Source of the DNA: Scylla paramamosain
Lineage: Eukaryota; Arthropoda; Malacostraca; Decapoda; Portunidae
NCBI RefSeq assembly: GCF_035594125.1
Contig: NC_087166.1
Location: forward strand, 17,867,266-17,931,265
Direction of reading: 5' to 3'
Length of the DNA: 64,000 bases
Within the stretch, counting starts at the first letter, position 1. Each line of letters starts with the position of its first letter. The notes under the pieces are model-generated. The model made no database searches. It was given only the letters and a program-made list of their open reading frames with translations, and was not told the DNA's origin. Shown one piece after another: positions 23,783 to 35,109 of this stretch. Made by a program: the position numbers and the translations under genes.

Positions 23783-23787
23783 ATAAA

Positions 23788-23885
<98 letters not shown>

Positions 23886-23910
23886 AACACATACGAGTAT
23901 GTCTTCGAGC

Positions 23911-23981
<71 letters not shown>

Positions 23982-24000
23982 TGTGTGTGTGTGTGTGTGT
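23783..24000. repeat. A-tail, (AT)n and (GT)n compound repeat
   Basis: The LINE A-tail (to about 23804) passes directly into (AT)n at 23805-23875 and (AC)n to 23886. After a 25-base spacer with ATACGAGTAT, (GT)n runs 23912-24000 with one GGG interruption. Confidence 0.95.
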
Positions 24001-24034
24001 TACGAAATAATCAATTAATGTTCTCTCCCAACAG

Positions 24035-24216
24035 CTGTATGGGCTGATCCAATATTTGCAATTCATCTCGCCATCTACGACTATGTGGCAAAAGGCTGGC
24101 GAAAGAATCGCATTGTGATGGAGGAAATAATTAATTGGCTGGACAAACCTATACATCCTACTCCCTCATCAGTTACTTGGAGTCAGCTTCAACCTTCCTG
24201 TAGTTTGAATTCTTAA
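24035..24216 (+). CDS. Candidate 3'-terminal coding exon, unknown gene
   Basis: A pyrimidine-rich acceptor (GTTCTCTCCCAACAG, ending 24034) opens a frame entered in phase 1. It reads VWADPIFAIHLAIYDYVAKG followed by WRKNRIVMEEIINWLDKPIH and PTPSSVTWSQLQPSCSLNS, with stop TAA at 24214. A poly(A) signal AATAAA lies 132 bases further on. The composition is balanced and looks protein-like rather than repeat-derived, and it matches none of the LINE or LTR proteins in this window. No ATG initiates it, so it would be a last exon. I do not recognise the family. Its phase is compatible with the exon at 4111-4247. Confidence 0.4.
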
Positions 24217-24348
24217 AGTTCTGCAGGAGTTCCATGAGATTAGTTTGAATCATGCTATGGTTAAATCAATGTTTTCATAAAATTTGTGAATTAGGGATAA
24301 AATCTTGTAAAGAAAAAATACTAAAAAGATGAATGTATACACTTCTAC

Positions 24349-24354
24349 AATAAA
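24349..24354 (+). terminator. AATAAA polyadenylation signal
   Basis: Canonical hexamer in CTACAATAAATAAGG, 132 bases past the stop of the candidate terminal exon and just before a (TA)n tract. Confidence 0.35.
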
Positions 24355-24361
24355 TAAGGAA

Positions 24362-25380
<1,019 letters not shown>

Positions 25381-25445
25381 TGTTGGAAGCTCAGCTTATG
25401 AGTACAGTTGACCAGTCAGCACGAGGTTACAAGAGCCACTGCCCA
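25381..25445 (+). CDS. Possible small internal exon
   Basis: A T-tract and TTTAAATTGCAG acceptor end at 25380, and a perfect GTAAGT donor starts at 25446. Only one frame is open between them: LEAQLMSTVDQSARGYKSHC plus P, entered in phase 1 and left in phase 0. The donor is strong, but 65 bases is short and the product is unknown, so this may be chance. Confidence 0.25.
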
Positions 25446-25681
25446 GTAAGTAACGATGTTACAAAATTAGTTCATGGACATTTGCAAGCTAGGAATACAT
25501 GGACTACAGAGCATATACATGGCAGCCGATCCCTGCGGAAGATGATCATTGAATTCCTTGTTATGATGTCAGATACTGGTGTTTTATTTTTCTTAACGGC
25601 TTTGCAGCAAGCCTGAGTTTCTAGCTACTCAACAAGCAAACTATGTCTGTGGCTTTAATAATGGCCAGTTCTAGTCGTCCT

Positions 25682-25785
25682 TTTTCGTTTGTAAGCTAAC
25701 CAACAAAGCTACTTGAGCTCTAAACCAAGACACGTTTTCGTTTGTAAGCTAACCAACAAAGCTACTTGAGCTCTAAACCAAGAGC
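25682..25785. repeat. Tandem duplication, 2 x 53 bp
   Basis: The unit TTTCGTTTGTAAGCTAACC-AACAAAGCTACTTGAGCTC (and onward) occurs twice with a 53-base period and no visible difference over about 48 bases, indicating a recent duplication. Confidence 0.95.
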
Positions 25786-25824
25786 AGCACGCCTCGCCCC
25801 CAAAACAGTAGAACAATCGCTGTT

Positions 25825-26169
25825 TCAGCATGGGAGCGGACGTTTGCGAAAAGAGTCAGACTTCCTAGGGACGGATTGTAGAGTAGCAGATTGTAATATA
25901 TCACTAAAATGTGTTTCAGCCTCGTCAGAACTATCAAGGTGAACAAGGTGAAATGAGTTATGTATAAAGTCAGCTCTATCTAGACACCACCGGGCAGTAT
26001 GAGAATATTGCAATATTATAGGAGAGTGATCGCTGTCATAAATCTGGTAAAAGCTATCAAATAAAATATAAATGAGCATTAGGAGAACTGAAAAAAAATA
26101 TGAGTTGCTGTAGAAGTACCAGTTTGACCATGGAAATGCACTGAATTTAAACACGAAGTAACTATTCAT
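25825..26169 (-). pseudogene. LINE C endonuclease end (SDH block)
   Basis: The frame includes YDSDHSPIILQ and RWCLDRADF, the terminal SDH motif and the following R/W-x-x-x-(R/K)ADW element of Jockey-group endonucleases. The linker then reads DSSDEAETHFSDILQSATLQ. It is homologous in layout to 230-400 of this window. Confidence 0.75.
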
Positions 26170-26348
26170 CCTCTATGAAAGAAGCAAGTAAAACATTTCT
26201 AGGGTTGATTGTGGTGTCACCCGACAGCTGATGACAACAATTAAAATCTCTTAGCTAAAGAAAAGGAGAGGGAAGGTCTTGCTGAAGGTGATCAAGATCT
26301 CCCCTCTCGACTTCAATACAAAGTACATTATTATACATATTATACATA

Positions 26349-26714
26349 TTATAATATACATATCATACATATTATAAAAAGCCGGTCTAAAAAGATTTTG
26401 ACTGCAACAGCCAGTTGTGGAGTTTGTAGTTCGAGACAAACATAAGGTATGTCGTTGCGAACCAGGCTATTGCAGTGCCACCCTGGCGGCCTTGAAGACC
26501 ACTTAGCAGAGTGCATAAAGTTATCTCGGCCTTCCCTATAATGTGTCACAAACCAGTAAGGTGCAGGTGCGTGGCGAAGTTTGGGAGCATCATCGAAGAG
26601 GTTAGGACAATAAGCATTCTTACTGTCGGCTACATTGCTTGATGGAATGATCTCAGCATAAGTTGGCGTCTCAAAGACGCATATATTATATTCCCTCAGG
26701 AGCACCTTTGGCAA
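26349..26714 (-). pseudogene. LINE C endonuclease N-terminal and middle blocks
   Basis: The frame starts LLREYNICVFETPTYAEIIP, a decayed form of the L-x-E-x-x-x-V-x-x-x-QET motif. It later reads SLVRNDIPYVCLELQTPQLA followed by VAVKIFLDRLF, the middle strand of Jockey-type endonucleases. A stretch at its end is AT-rich and decayed. Confidence 0.65.
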
Positions 26715-26982
26715 TAATATCAGATATAAATGTCACATAGCACATATTAAAAATACAGTCACCGTCATATTTGAGACGGATACAGGTAAATGTCCTGAAA
26801 GGCCTGAAAGCAGAGTGAATAGCACGGTATGACAAGAATGTATAGATATTGATTATCATCCCAGTGTCAAGACAAAACTCAACAGCTAACCCGTGGAGTC
26901 TTCCAGCATGAGAATCAGCGGCAAGGGGAGTGCGAGCTTCACCCTGCATGTTCGTAGCATCGAAGACCAGAGGAATTTTCAT
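26686..26982 (-). pseudogene. LINE C endonuclease block out of order
   Basis: The first half reads FDATNMQGEARTPLAADSHA followed by GRLHGLAVEFCLDTGMIIN, similar to the GDFNA..W......GR.L..F....L..LN block that normally follows the middle strand. Here it precedes the N-terminal block, so the copy is rearranged or two fragments are joined. Confidence 0.55.
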
Positions 26983-26994
26983 GCTTACTTATAA

Positions 26995-27427
<433 letters not shown>

Positions 27428-28698
27428 CATCGGAAGGCTTATTGATCTGATGGGGTCCCTCCTATTATTCTCCGAAACTAAGCCTCCGTGTTAGCACCTT
27501 GCCTAGTCAAACTCTTTCAACACTGTCTGTAAACATTTAGCTTTCCTTCTTTCTGGAAGTTCATTCTGCCTGTTCCTAAAAAGGGTGCCCGTTCTAGTCC
27601 CTGAAACTACCGTCTTATTAATTCAATTGCCTGCCTATTTAAAGTTGTGAATCTATCCTGAACAGGACGATTCTTAAACATCTATCATTTTACAATTTTT
27701 CATCTCATCGCCAGTATGGGTTCCATCAAGGCCACTTTACTGGTGATCTTCTGGCTTTATTTACTGACTCTTAGTCATCCTCTTTTATAGATTCTGGTGA
27801 AACTTTTGGTGTTGCCTTAGACATATCAAAAGCTTTTCATAGAGTCTGGCATAAAGCTTTGATTTTCAAACTACTTTCTTACGGCTTCTATTCTTCTCTC
27901 TTTAGTTTTATCTCAAGTTTCCTTTCTGACCTTTATGGTGCTGTTGTGGTAGACGGTCACTGTTTTTTCTAAATCTATTATCAGTGGTGTTCCTCAGGGG
28001 TCTTTCTTGTTACCCACTCTCTTCCTATTATTAATTAATGATCTTCTAAACAAAACTTGTTCTTGTTCTTCTGCACTGATGATACCACCCTGCACTTTTC
28101 CGTGTCTTTTTATAGACGTTCCATTAGGAAGTGAGCAGTTCACACAAGGAAGCCATAGAACGCCCAACTTCTGATCTCTAAAAATTCTGAATGTAGTAGA
28201 GCAAACGTAGTATTGTTCAGTGGCTCAAAAACTCAAATCCTTTATATATCAATTCGACATAACCTTCCAGACAAATATCCCCTCCTCTTCAGTGAAACTC
28301 AACTGTCCCCGTTTCCTACACTTGGTCATTCTCGGTCTGTCTGTCAAAACTGGAACTTCACATTTCATCTCTAACTAAACCATTTTTATGAAGTTAGGGG
28401 TACTGAGTCGTCTCTGCCAGTTTTTTTCTCACCCACCAGCTGCTAACTCTGTACAGGTGCCTTATCCATTCATGTATGGAGTATACTTCACATGTACAGG
28501 GAGGGGGGGAGTGGGGTTGACTCCATTCATACCGCTCTTTTAGACAGGATGGAATCAAAAGTTTTTCGTCTTATCAACACCTCTTTTCTAAGTGGCTGTC
28601 TTCAGCCTCTTTCACATCACCGCACTGTTGTATCTCTTGTTATATTTTACCGCTATTTTCATGCCAACTGCGCTTCTGATCATGTTAACTGCATACCA
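27428..28698 (+). mobile_element. LINE family A copy 3, 5' part, degenerate
   Basis: The segment is collinear with 22163-23440 of copy 2. It starts at CGGAAGGCTTAT..GATCTGATGGGG (the AYGPDGVP block) and runs through RT and thumb to ACTGCATACC. Many substitutions, small indels and lost codons make every frame closed; 28492-28707 is the only stretch with a recognisable open frame (CLQPLSHHRTVVSL). The copy is split by insertion of copy 4, and its 3' remainder is at 31820-32076. Confidence 0.85.
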
Positions 28699-29037
28699 TA
28701 TGCATAAACCCAGTTATGACTTCACTGAACATTTCGCTTTGAGTCTCACAACACAAGGGGGCAGTCACAGCATGCCCTCTAAAGACAACTCTCTTCCTTC
28801 ACACAAAACTACAAACACCTAATTACACACACACCCTTCATTCAATATTCAAAATTATCATAGCGACTCCTACACCAGCCTCGGAGTCTTCTGCTATTGA
28901 CATTGTCTTAACATCCACCCCCATACTATTTCTTCAATAACTTATGCAACATTCGCGGACTTAGATATAATTTTCAATCTGTAGAACACCACCTCTGCTC
29001 TACTAAACCTCATCTTCTTTTCATCAATGAAACATAA

Positions 29038-30981
29038 GTGTCTGAGGCAATTGACAGAAGCCCCATTTCTGTTCCCTCCTACTTTCTCTATCCTCATTTT
29101 CAATCCAAAGCTGGATGTTGCATTTATGTGTGCAACGACTTAACCTGCTCTCGTGCCCACCTTCTTGAATCTTGCGAGTTTTCACCATCTGGCTATAACT
29201 ACAGAGTCACTCTCAAACTAAATTTATCTGTGTTGTATACCTCTCACCTAACTCCTCTGACTATAAGAAATTTTTTGACTACTTAACTTCCAAAGTGGAG
29301 AACATTCTGACTCTCTTCCCTTTTGAAGAGATCTCCATTCTTGGAGACTTCACTGTTCACCACCAGCTTTGGCTTTTATCTCCCTTCACTGACCATCCTT
29401 CAACTTTGCTATCTCCGCGACCTAGAGCAATTGGTGCAGCACCCTAGTCTTATTTCTGACCATCTTGGAAATACGCCCAACATTCTTGACCTTTTCCTAA
29501 CCTTTAATCCTGCATATGCTGTTACCATCTCTTCTCCGTTGGCCTCCTCCGATCAAAATCTCATTTCTGTATATCGATCCAATCCCTCCTCAGGATCCCC
29601 GTAAGTGGAAGAGCATCTGGAGTTTTGCTTCTTCTAGTTGGGGGGACCTGAGGATGTTTTTTTTTCCTTGGAATGACTACTGCTTCAGTGTCAGAGACTC
29701 GTCTCTGTGTGCCAAGTGCATTATAGAGGTGATAGTGTCTGGCATGGAGGTGTACATTCCCCTCTCTTTTTCTTCACATAAAATTTCCAAACCATAGCTT
29801 AACACAGCCTGTTCTCGTGCTAAACATGCTAGAGAGGTGGAATGCAAAAGATACTTGAGCCTTCCATCACCAGAATCTCATGCACTTTATATTTCTACCC
29901 GGAATCATGCCAAGTCTGTTTTCCAACTAGGCCTTATTAGAAAATGTTAAAAATCTTTCAAGATCTAACTCCCCTAGTGACTTTTGGCATCTAGCCCCCC
30001 ACCCAATAAAAAAAAAAAAAACTGCAATAACTTTGCTTCTTCTTTCCTTCATTTATTTCAGCCGGATGGCACCACTGCTATCACATCTATCTCTAAAGCT
30101 GAGCATTTCGTTCAAACCTTTTGGTAAAAACTCCACCCTCCATCTACTTCATTAAAATTCTTCGGAATGACGTTTTCCATGCCCTCGCTAGCCTAAATCA
30201 TCGGAAGGCTTATGAGCCTGATGGGGGCCCTCTTATTGTTCTCCGAATCTGCGTCTCCGCTATTGCATTTTGCCCAGTGAAACACTTTCTTCAAGTCTGC
30301 CTGTCAACATCTATCTTTCTTGTTGGAAGTTTGCCTATAATCAGCCTCTGTTTCTAAAAAGGGTGACGTTGTAATCTCTAAAAATACCGTCCTACTGCTC
30401 TAATTTCTTGCCTATCTAAAGTTTTTCAATTTATCCTATACAGAAAAATTATTAAACACCTATCACTTGACAACCTCCTATCTGATCGACAATATGGGTT
30501 CCCTCAAGGCAGCTCTACTGGTGTTCTTCGGGCTTCCGTTACTGAGTCTTGGTCATCCTCTTTTAGAGATTTTGGTAAAACTTTTGGTGTTGCCTTAGAC
30601 ATATCAAAAGACTTTGATAGAGTCTGGCACAAAGCTTTGATTTTCAAACTACCCTCCAACAGCGTCTATCCTTCTCTCTGTAACTTCATCTCAAGTTTCC
30701 TTTCTGACCGTTCTATTGCTATTGTGGTAGATAGTCACTGTTCTTTTTCTAGGTCTATTGACAGTGGTGTTTTGTCCTGTCACCCACTCTTCATATTATT
30801 CATCAATGTTCTTCTAAACCGGGCTTCTTGTCCTATCCACTACTTCGCTGATGATACCAGCCTGCACTTTTGCACGTCTTTTCATAGACGTCCAACAGTT
30901 CGCGACGTAAACTGTTCATGTCAGGCGTTCTGGAAGCCAAACAAACACCTGAATTCTGATCTCTTTAAAATTTATGATTAG
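29038..30981 (+). pseudogene. LINE A EN-RT remnants (copy 4)
   Basis: Successive frames read [43 protein letters not shown], then SCVSVRDSSLCAK-type linker, [38 protein letters not shown] and YFADDTSLHF-like RT. The order and identity follow copy 2. At least eight frame changes or stops separate the blocks. The start ATG region is mutated (ATCATAGCG). Confidence 0.85.
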
Positions 30982-31347
30982 GGCAGAGCAAACTTGGTAT
31001 TCTTCAATGCCTCAAAACACAATTGCTCCTTCTATCAACTCGACACAGACTTCCAGACAACTATCCCCTTTCCTTCAGTGACACTCAACTGTCTCCGTCT
31101 ACTACATTGAGCATCCTCGGTCAGTCCTTTTTTTTTTTTTTATAATCTAAACTTGAGACTTCACATGTCAACTCTAGCTAAAACACCTTCTATGAAGTTA
31201 GGCGTTCTTAGATGTCTCCGCCATTTTTTTTTATTTTTTTTACCCACCCTCCAGCTGCTAACTCTGTACAAGTGCCTTATCCGTCCATATATTGAGGATG
31301 TTTAGCATGTCCTGGAGGGTTCTACTCATACGGCTCCTTTAGACAAG

Positions 31348-31699
31348 GTGGAATCAAAAGCTTCTCGTTTCATCAACTCCTCTCTTCTAACTGACTGTTT
31401 TCAACCTCTCTCTCATCGCCCTAATGTTGCATCACTTGCTATCTTCTACCGCTATTTTCATGTTAACTGCTCTTCTGATCTTCCTAACTGTATGCCTACT
31501 CCTCTCTCGGCTGCACAATACTTTCTTTTTTCTCTCACCCCTATTTTGTCCACCTCTCTTATGCAAGAGTCAACCAGTATTCTTAATCCCTTTCTCTGAT
31601 AAATTCTGGAAGTCCCTGCCTGCTTCTGTATTTGCACCGTCCTATGACTTCTGTTCCTTCAAGAGGGAAGTTTCAAGACACTTCTCCTTCAATTTTTGA
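31348..31699 (+). pseudogene. LINE A C-terminal domain (copy 4)
   Basis: Two overlapping frames encode ESKASRFINSSLLTDCFQPL then LSHRPNVASLAIFYRYFHVN, followed in the other frame by KFWKSLPASVFAPSYDFCSF and KREVSRHFSFNF with a stop. Same tail as in the other family A copies. Confidence 0.85.
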
Positions 31700-31819
31700 C
31701 TACCGCTTCGGACCCTATTCGGGGACAGTTATCTCAGTGGAATTTTTCTTTTTTTTTAATTGGATTTTTATTGCCTTTGGCCTGTGACCCTCCTACATAA
31801 AAAAAAAAAAAAAAAAACC

Positions 31820-32076
31820 CTCCCTCTCTCCCTTTATCCCTCACTGCACAGGACTTTCTTCTTTCTCTCATCCCTATTCCGTTCATCTCCCTAATGCAAG
31901 AGTTAACCAGTGGTCTCAATTATTCATCCCCTTTTCTGGTAAACTCTGGAACTTCCTACCTGCTTTTATACTTCCTCCTTCCTATGACTTGAACTCTTTC
32001 AAGATGGAGGTTTCAAGACACTTATCCTGCATTTTTTATTAACGCCTTCTATACTGCTCGGGGACCGGCACCTCGG
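31820..32076 (+). mobile_element. LINE family A copy 3, 3' remainder
   Basis: The sequence resumes at CTCCCTCTCTCCC..CACTGCACAGGAC, which is the next part of the family after the point where copy 3 stops at 28698. It runs to the C-terminus (DLNSFKMEVSRHLSCIFY) and GGGGACCGGCACCTCGGTG. Together with 27428-28698 it makes one copy interrupted by copy 4. Confidence 0.85.
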
Positions 32077-32141
32077 TGCTATACATGATATAGAGGTAGG
32101 CCAAGAAAGTTACTTAAGCCTTCTATCACCTGAATCTCATG

Positions 32142-32238
<97 letters not shown>

Positions 32239-32410
32239 TATCCTTGGAATCATGCCAAACCTGTTCTCCAATTACCCTAAAACTTCTTCACTAATAGGAA
32301 GTGTGATAATCTTTCTAGATCTAACTCCACGCGTGATTTCTGGGATATATCCAAAAAACTTCTTCAGAAACTTTGCTTCTTCATCTTTTCCTCTTTTATT
32401 TCTACCTGAT
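32077..32410 (+). mobile_element. LINE family A internal fragment with a microsatellite inside
   Basis: It starts CTATACATGATATAGAGG (equal to 21746) and passes TCTATCACCTGAATCTCATGC. At the site where copy 2 reads TTTATATTTCTGCC it contains (TA)n at 32147-32234, then continues CCTTGGAATCATGCC to AACTTTGCTTCTTC. The coding sequence is collinear on both sides of the tract. Confidence 0.85.
32147..32234. repeat. (TA)44 microsatellite in LINE coding sequence
   Basis: The tract replaces a TTTATATTTC motif of the LINE linker region. Confidence 0.97.
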
Positions 32411-32731
32411 AACAAAATTTTGTGCTAGACTCCATCAAAAGCTTTCGGTATGTCTTCGAGAACAGCGAAAGTTTCACCAAAATCTCTAAAAGAGGATGAA
32501 AAGATTTAGTATGGAAAGCCAGATCACCAGTAGAGCGGCCTCGACGGAACCAATACAGGCAACCAGATATAAGGTTGTGCAGTGAAATATGTTTTGAGAA
32601 TCTTCCTGTTGAGGATATATTTAAAAAAAAAAAAAAAAACTTTAGATAGGCAGGAGATAAAAGCAATAGGATGGTAGTTTGAAGGATTAAAGCGGACACC
32701 CTTTTTAGGGACAGGCTGAATGTAGGCATAC

Positions 32732-32733
<2 letters not shown>
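32411..32733 (-). mobile_element. LINE family A RT fragment, inverted
   Basis: The minus strand reads the RT fingers and palm start: [29 protein letters not shown], then ILNRKILKT and GRSTGDLAF. It is joined head-to-head with the preceding + strand fragment. An A5 run of the family is expanded to about 17 (32622-32639), shifting the frame. It ends at a (GA)n tract. Confidence 0.88.

Positions 32734-32735
<2 letters not shown>

Positions 32736-32824
<89 letters not shown>
32736..32824. repeat. (GA)44 microsatellite
   Basis: Uninterrupted GA tract of 89 bases. Confidence 0.98.
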
Positions 32825-32827
<3 letters not shown>

Positions 32828-33047
32828 GGAAATATCCTCACCTCACTCGAGAAAGGCAAAAACAGGGTTATTTTTTTGCGAAACTCTTGTGGTACTACAT
32901 GTAACTGTTGTCGTGTGGATCAGTATCTTTAAAGGTAATAAAGTACTTACCCATTTTCCAGCTAAATAGGAAACAACTTGGTGACTGTTCAGATTTATCT
33001 CAGGAAACTTACCTCAGGTGTATGTGTGTGTGTGTGGTGAGGGGGTG

Positions 33048-33170
<123 letters not shown>

Positions 33171-33236
33171 TAGATAATGTAGATAAGGGTTTGGGAAACG
33201 AGTAATCATCACAAGAGTATCAGAATACTGTTAACC

Positions 33237-33279
33237 ATGATGCGAGTTGCACAGGTCTTTAGTCTTCTCTTCCTCCTCG
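33237..33279 (+). CDS. Candidate exon 1 (signal peptide) of alpha-L-fucosidase
   Basis: ATGATG at 33237 lies in a good arthropod start context (TTAACCATGATG) and encodes MMRVAQVFSLLFLL. This is a short basic N-terminus followed by a hydrophobic core, as expected for secretion to the lysosome or outside the cell. A consensus donor GTATGT begins at 33280, leaving the exon in phase 1. The next GH29 exon (59250) is entered in phase 1 through AG|AC, so the joined codon is GAC. No other partner for this exon is seen. The lack of small residues at a cleavage site suggests that a small intervening exon, or a different first exon, is possible. Confidence 0.45.
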
Positions 33280-33452
33280 GTATGTGAATTATTTTTTTCG
33301 TTACATTTTGCCTCACGTTACTTATTAGATACGCATGCATTTATATTATACAATGAATTTGATATCGGTATCAGGTGGCGTAAAGACACACATGATTGTT
33401 TTTATTTAAAAAAAAATCTTTCTTTAGCCTGTGTGAGCTGTAAATATAGAGG

Positions 33453-33666
<214 letters not shown>

Positions 33667-33789
33667 GAACAGAGATACAGCAGGGCATCTTCATCATTTA
33701 TTACCTGTAACGTTTCACCTTACGCACAAGGCATGATCAAAATAAAAATTGAAAACATCATTGAGTATATCATAAAAGAGAGTATAAAA

Positions 33790-34112
33790 CATTAAGAAAA
33801 AAAAAATAATAATAATAAAATAAAATATCCCATAGAGGGCACGGCAAAGTGAGACAGGACACGAACATGAGAGCAGGTAAAAATAAGAAAAAAGTAAAAA
33901 TATAAAAAAATACAGGTAAGTAAATAGCCAAAAAAAGACAGGACACAACCAGCAGTAGTATATGTTTGTGTCCTGCCTATTTACTTACCAGTGTTTTTTA
34001 TTTTTTTTTTTTTGTCTAATTTCTCCAATGTTTACCTGTTCGTGTTCTGTCTCACTTTGCTGTGCCCGCTCTAGGTTATTTTAGTGATTTTATTTAGTTT
34101 ATTATTATTTTC
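33790..34112. repeat. Foldback: large imperfect inverted repeat
   Basis: The left arm (about 33790-33949) contains GGGCACGGCAAAGTGAGACA, GGACACGAACA, GGTAAGTAAATAG and AGACAGGACACAA. The right arm (about 33965-34112) carries their complements in mirror order (TTGTGTCCTGCC, CTATTTACTTACC, TGTTCGTGTTCTGTCTCACT-TTGC). The central loop is about 15 bases. Arms differ by indels in A/T runs. It could be a foldback element or two inverted copies of a small repeat. Confidence 0.85.
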
Positions 34113-34116
34113 TTTG

Positions 34117-34905
34117 TGTTCACCAAAATATACAAAAAAATACAAAATACAAAAGAAACACAGTTATACAGACCAGTACAGCAAATCCCCAATTGCATAT
34201 AAATCATATCAAAAATATTAAAACAAATGGCCAATTGTAATGCAATAGTTAGCAAAGTTATTATAGTTTGATATACAATAAATATGCCCTGCACTGTAAA
34301 TCTAATTCATCCGCAGCACTTCACATAACACATCATAAATACATAAATAGCCGCTAAAGACATAATTAATAACTATCAAATATGTCAGTATAAGCACATA
34401 ATAAACAACACTTTAATCACTCACAACATTGGCCTCCTGTATGTCCCATCAATGTCCAGACCACACAATTAATGTCCTGGCCACACCAGCACTGGCTAGA
34501 CCACACCAACAACGTCCAGAACACTGCAGTTAATTACAAAAAATAACACGTGTTTCTCCATCAACACCCTTGCCAATATTCAAAATCACTTCAACACCTA
34601 TTGCTATCATTTAGATTTATATAGATTTTCTTAACCCACTCCTACATGCATATACACACCTTTCACATATGGCGGAGGAAAACCTGCCGGCGGAACAGCA
34701 CAAAGCCGGCCAACGATGAGGAAGGAACAACCTCCTGATTCTAGGACACGGTTTACACGTGTTACCAGCTGGCTTGAAGTCGACGGCACGAGCGGCCAAT
34801 AACAAAACACAAGCGCCAATTGCAAATCCCCACCATATTGCAAATACAACAAATATATTACATATTACAGATTATAGGCTACATTTTGCGAATATTCGCG
34901 AAACA
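34117..34905 (-). repeat. BEL-1 3' LTR
   Basis: It is collinear with 40200-41255: shared AAATACAAAAGAAAC, CAGCAAATCCCC, TCTAATTCATCCGCAG, ATTGGCCTCCTGTATGTCCC, CCTGCCGGCGGAACA and GCGAATATTCGCGAA. Read on the minus strand it begins TGTTTCGCGAATATTCG at 34905. The inner boundary with the coding region is clear; the outer end near 34117 is approximate. Confidence 0.8.
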
Positions 34906-35109
34906 CTACCGCCACCACTAGCTTTGTTCTTCCACAGGAAGAATAACTACAATGTTATGCAGTTATCAATAACTGTACCCCGTTGACCATTATATTTAAC
35001 ACCTGATTTGATTGCCTTATACCTCAGCATTACATTGCGCACTTTTTTTTTGTCAGAACCTGGCACTGCAGTCATTAACTGGGCTAATTTCCATTTTTCT
35101 CTGACAGCA
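34906..35109 (-). other. BEL-1 3' untranslated segment
   Basis: AT-rich sequence between the 3' LTR and the last recognisable integrase-domain codons. No open frame is seen. Confidence 0.4.

Larger units (their letters stand above)
20468..23785 (+). mobile_element. LINE family A copy 2, nearly full length
   Basis: This is the best copy of the dominant family: a 239-base 5' UTR, a single ORF of about 985 codons and a 3' end of CTTGGCCAGTGTCCTTCC-TACATAAGG plus A-rich tail. The 5' UTR start is defined by agreement with copy 1 (CAGTAGACACCTGCCG, to about 11200). No separate ORF1 is present. The copy is inserted into a family B LINE. Only two lesions are obvious, a 4-base deletion and one nonsense codon, so it is a recent insertion. 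Confidence 0.93.
25820..26990 (-). mobile_element. LINE family C-like endonuclease fragments
   Basis: Three minus-strand frames match pieces of an I/Jockey-type APE endonuclease, but in scrambled order from right to left: first the DFNA..GR-type block, then the N-terminal and middle blocks, then the SDH end. No RT follows. A (AT)n tract adjoins it at 26997. Confidence 0.7.
28699..31819 (+). mobile_element. LINE family A copy 4, inserted in copy 3
   Basis: It begins within the family 5' UTR (AACCCAGTTATGACTTCACTG, equal to 20556 in copy 2) and ends with TCCTACATA plus an A-tract at 31800-31817. All domains are present in decayed form: 29038-29286 endonuclease, 29516-29797 linker, 30121-30357 RT fingers, 30637-30981 RT core with FADDTSLHF, and 31348-31699 C-terminus. 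Several homopolymer runs interrupt it (30008-30020 A, 31130-31142 T). It lies between two consecutive pieces of copy 3. Confidence 0.88.
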
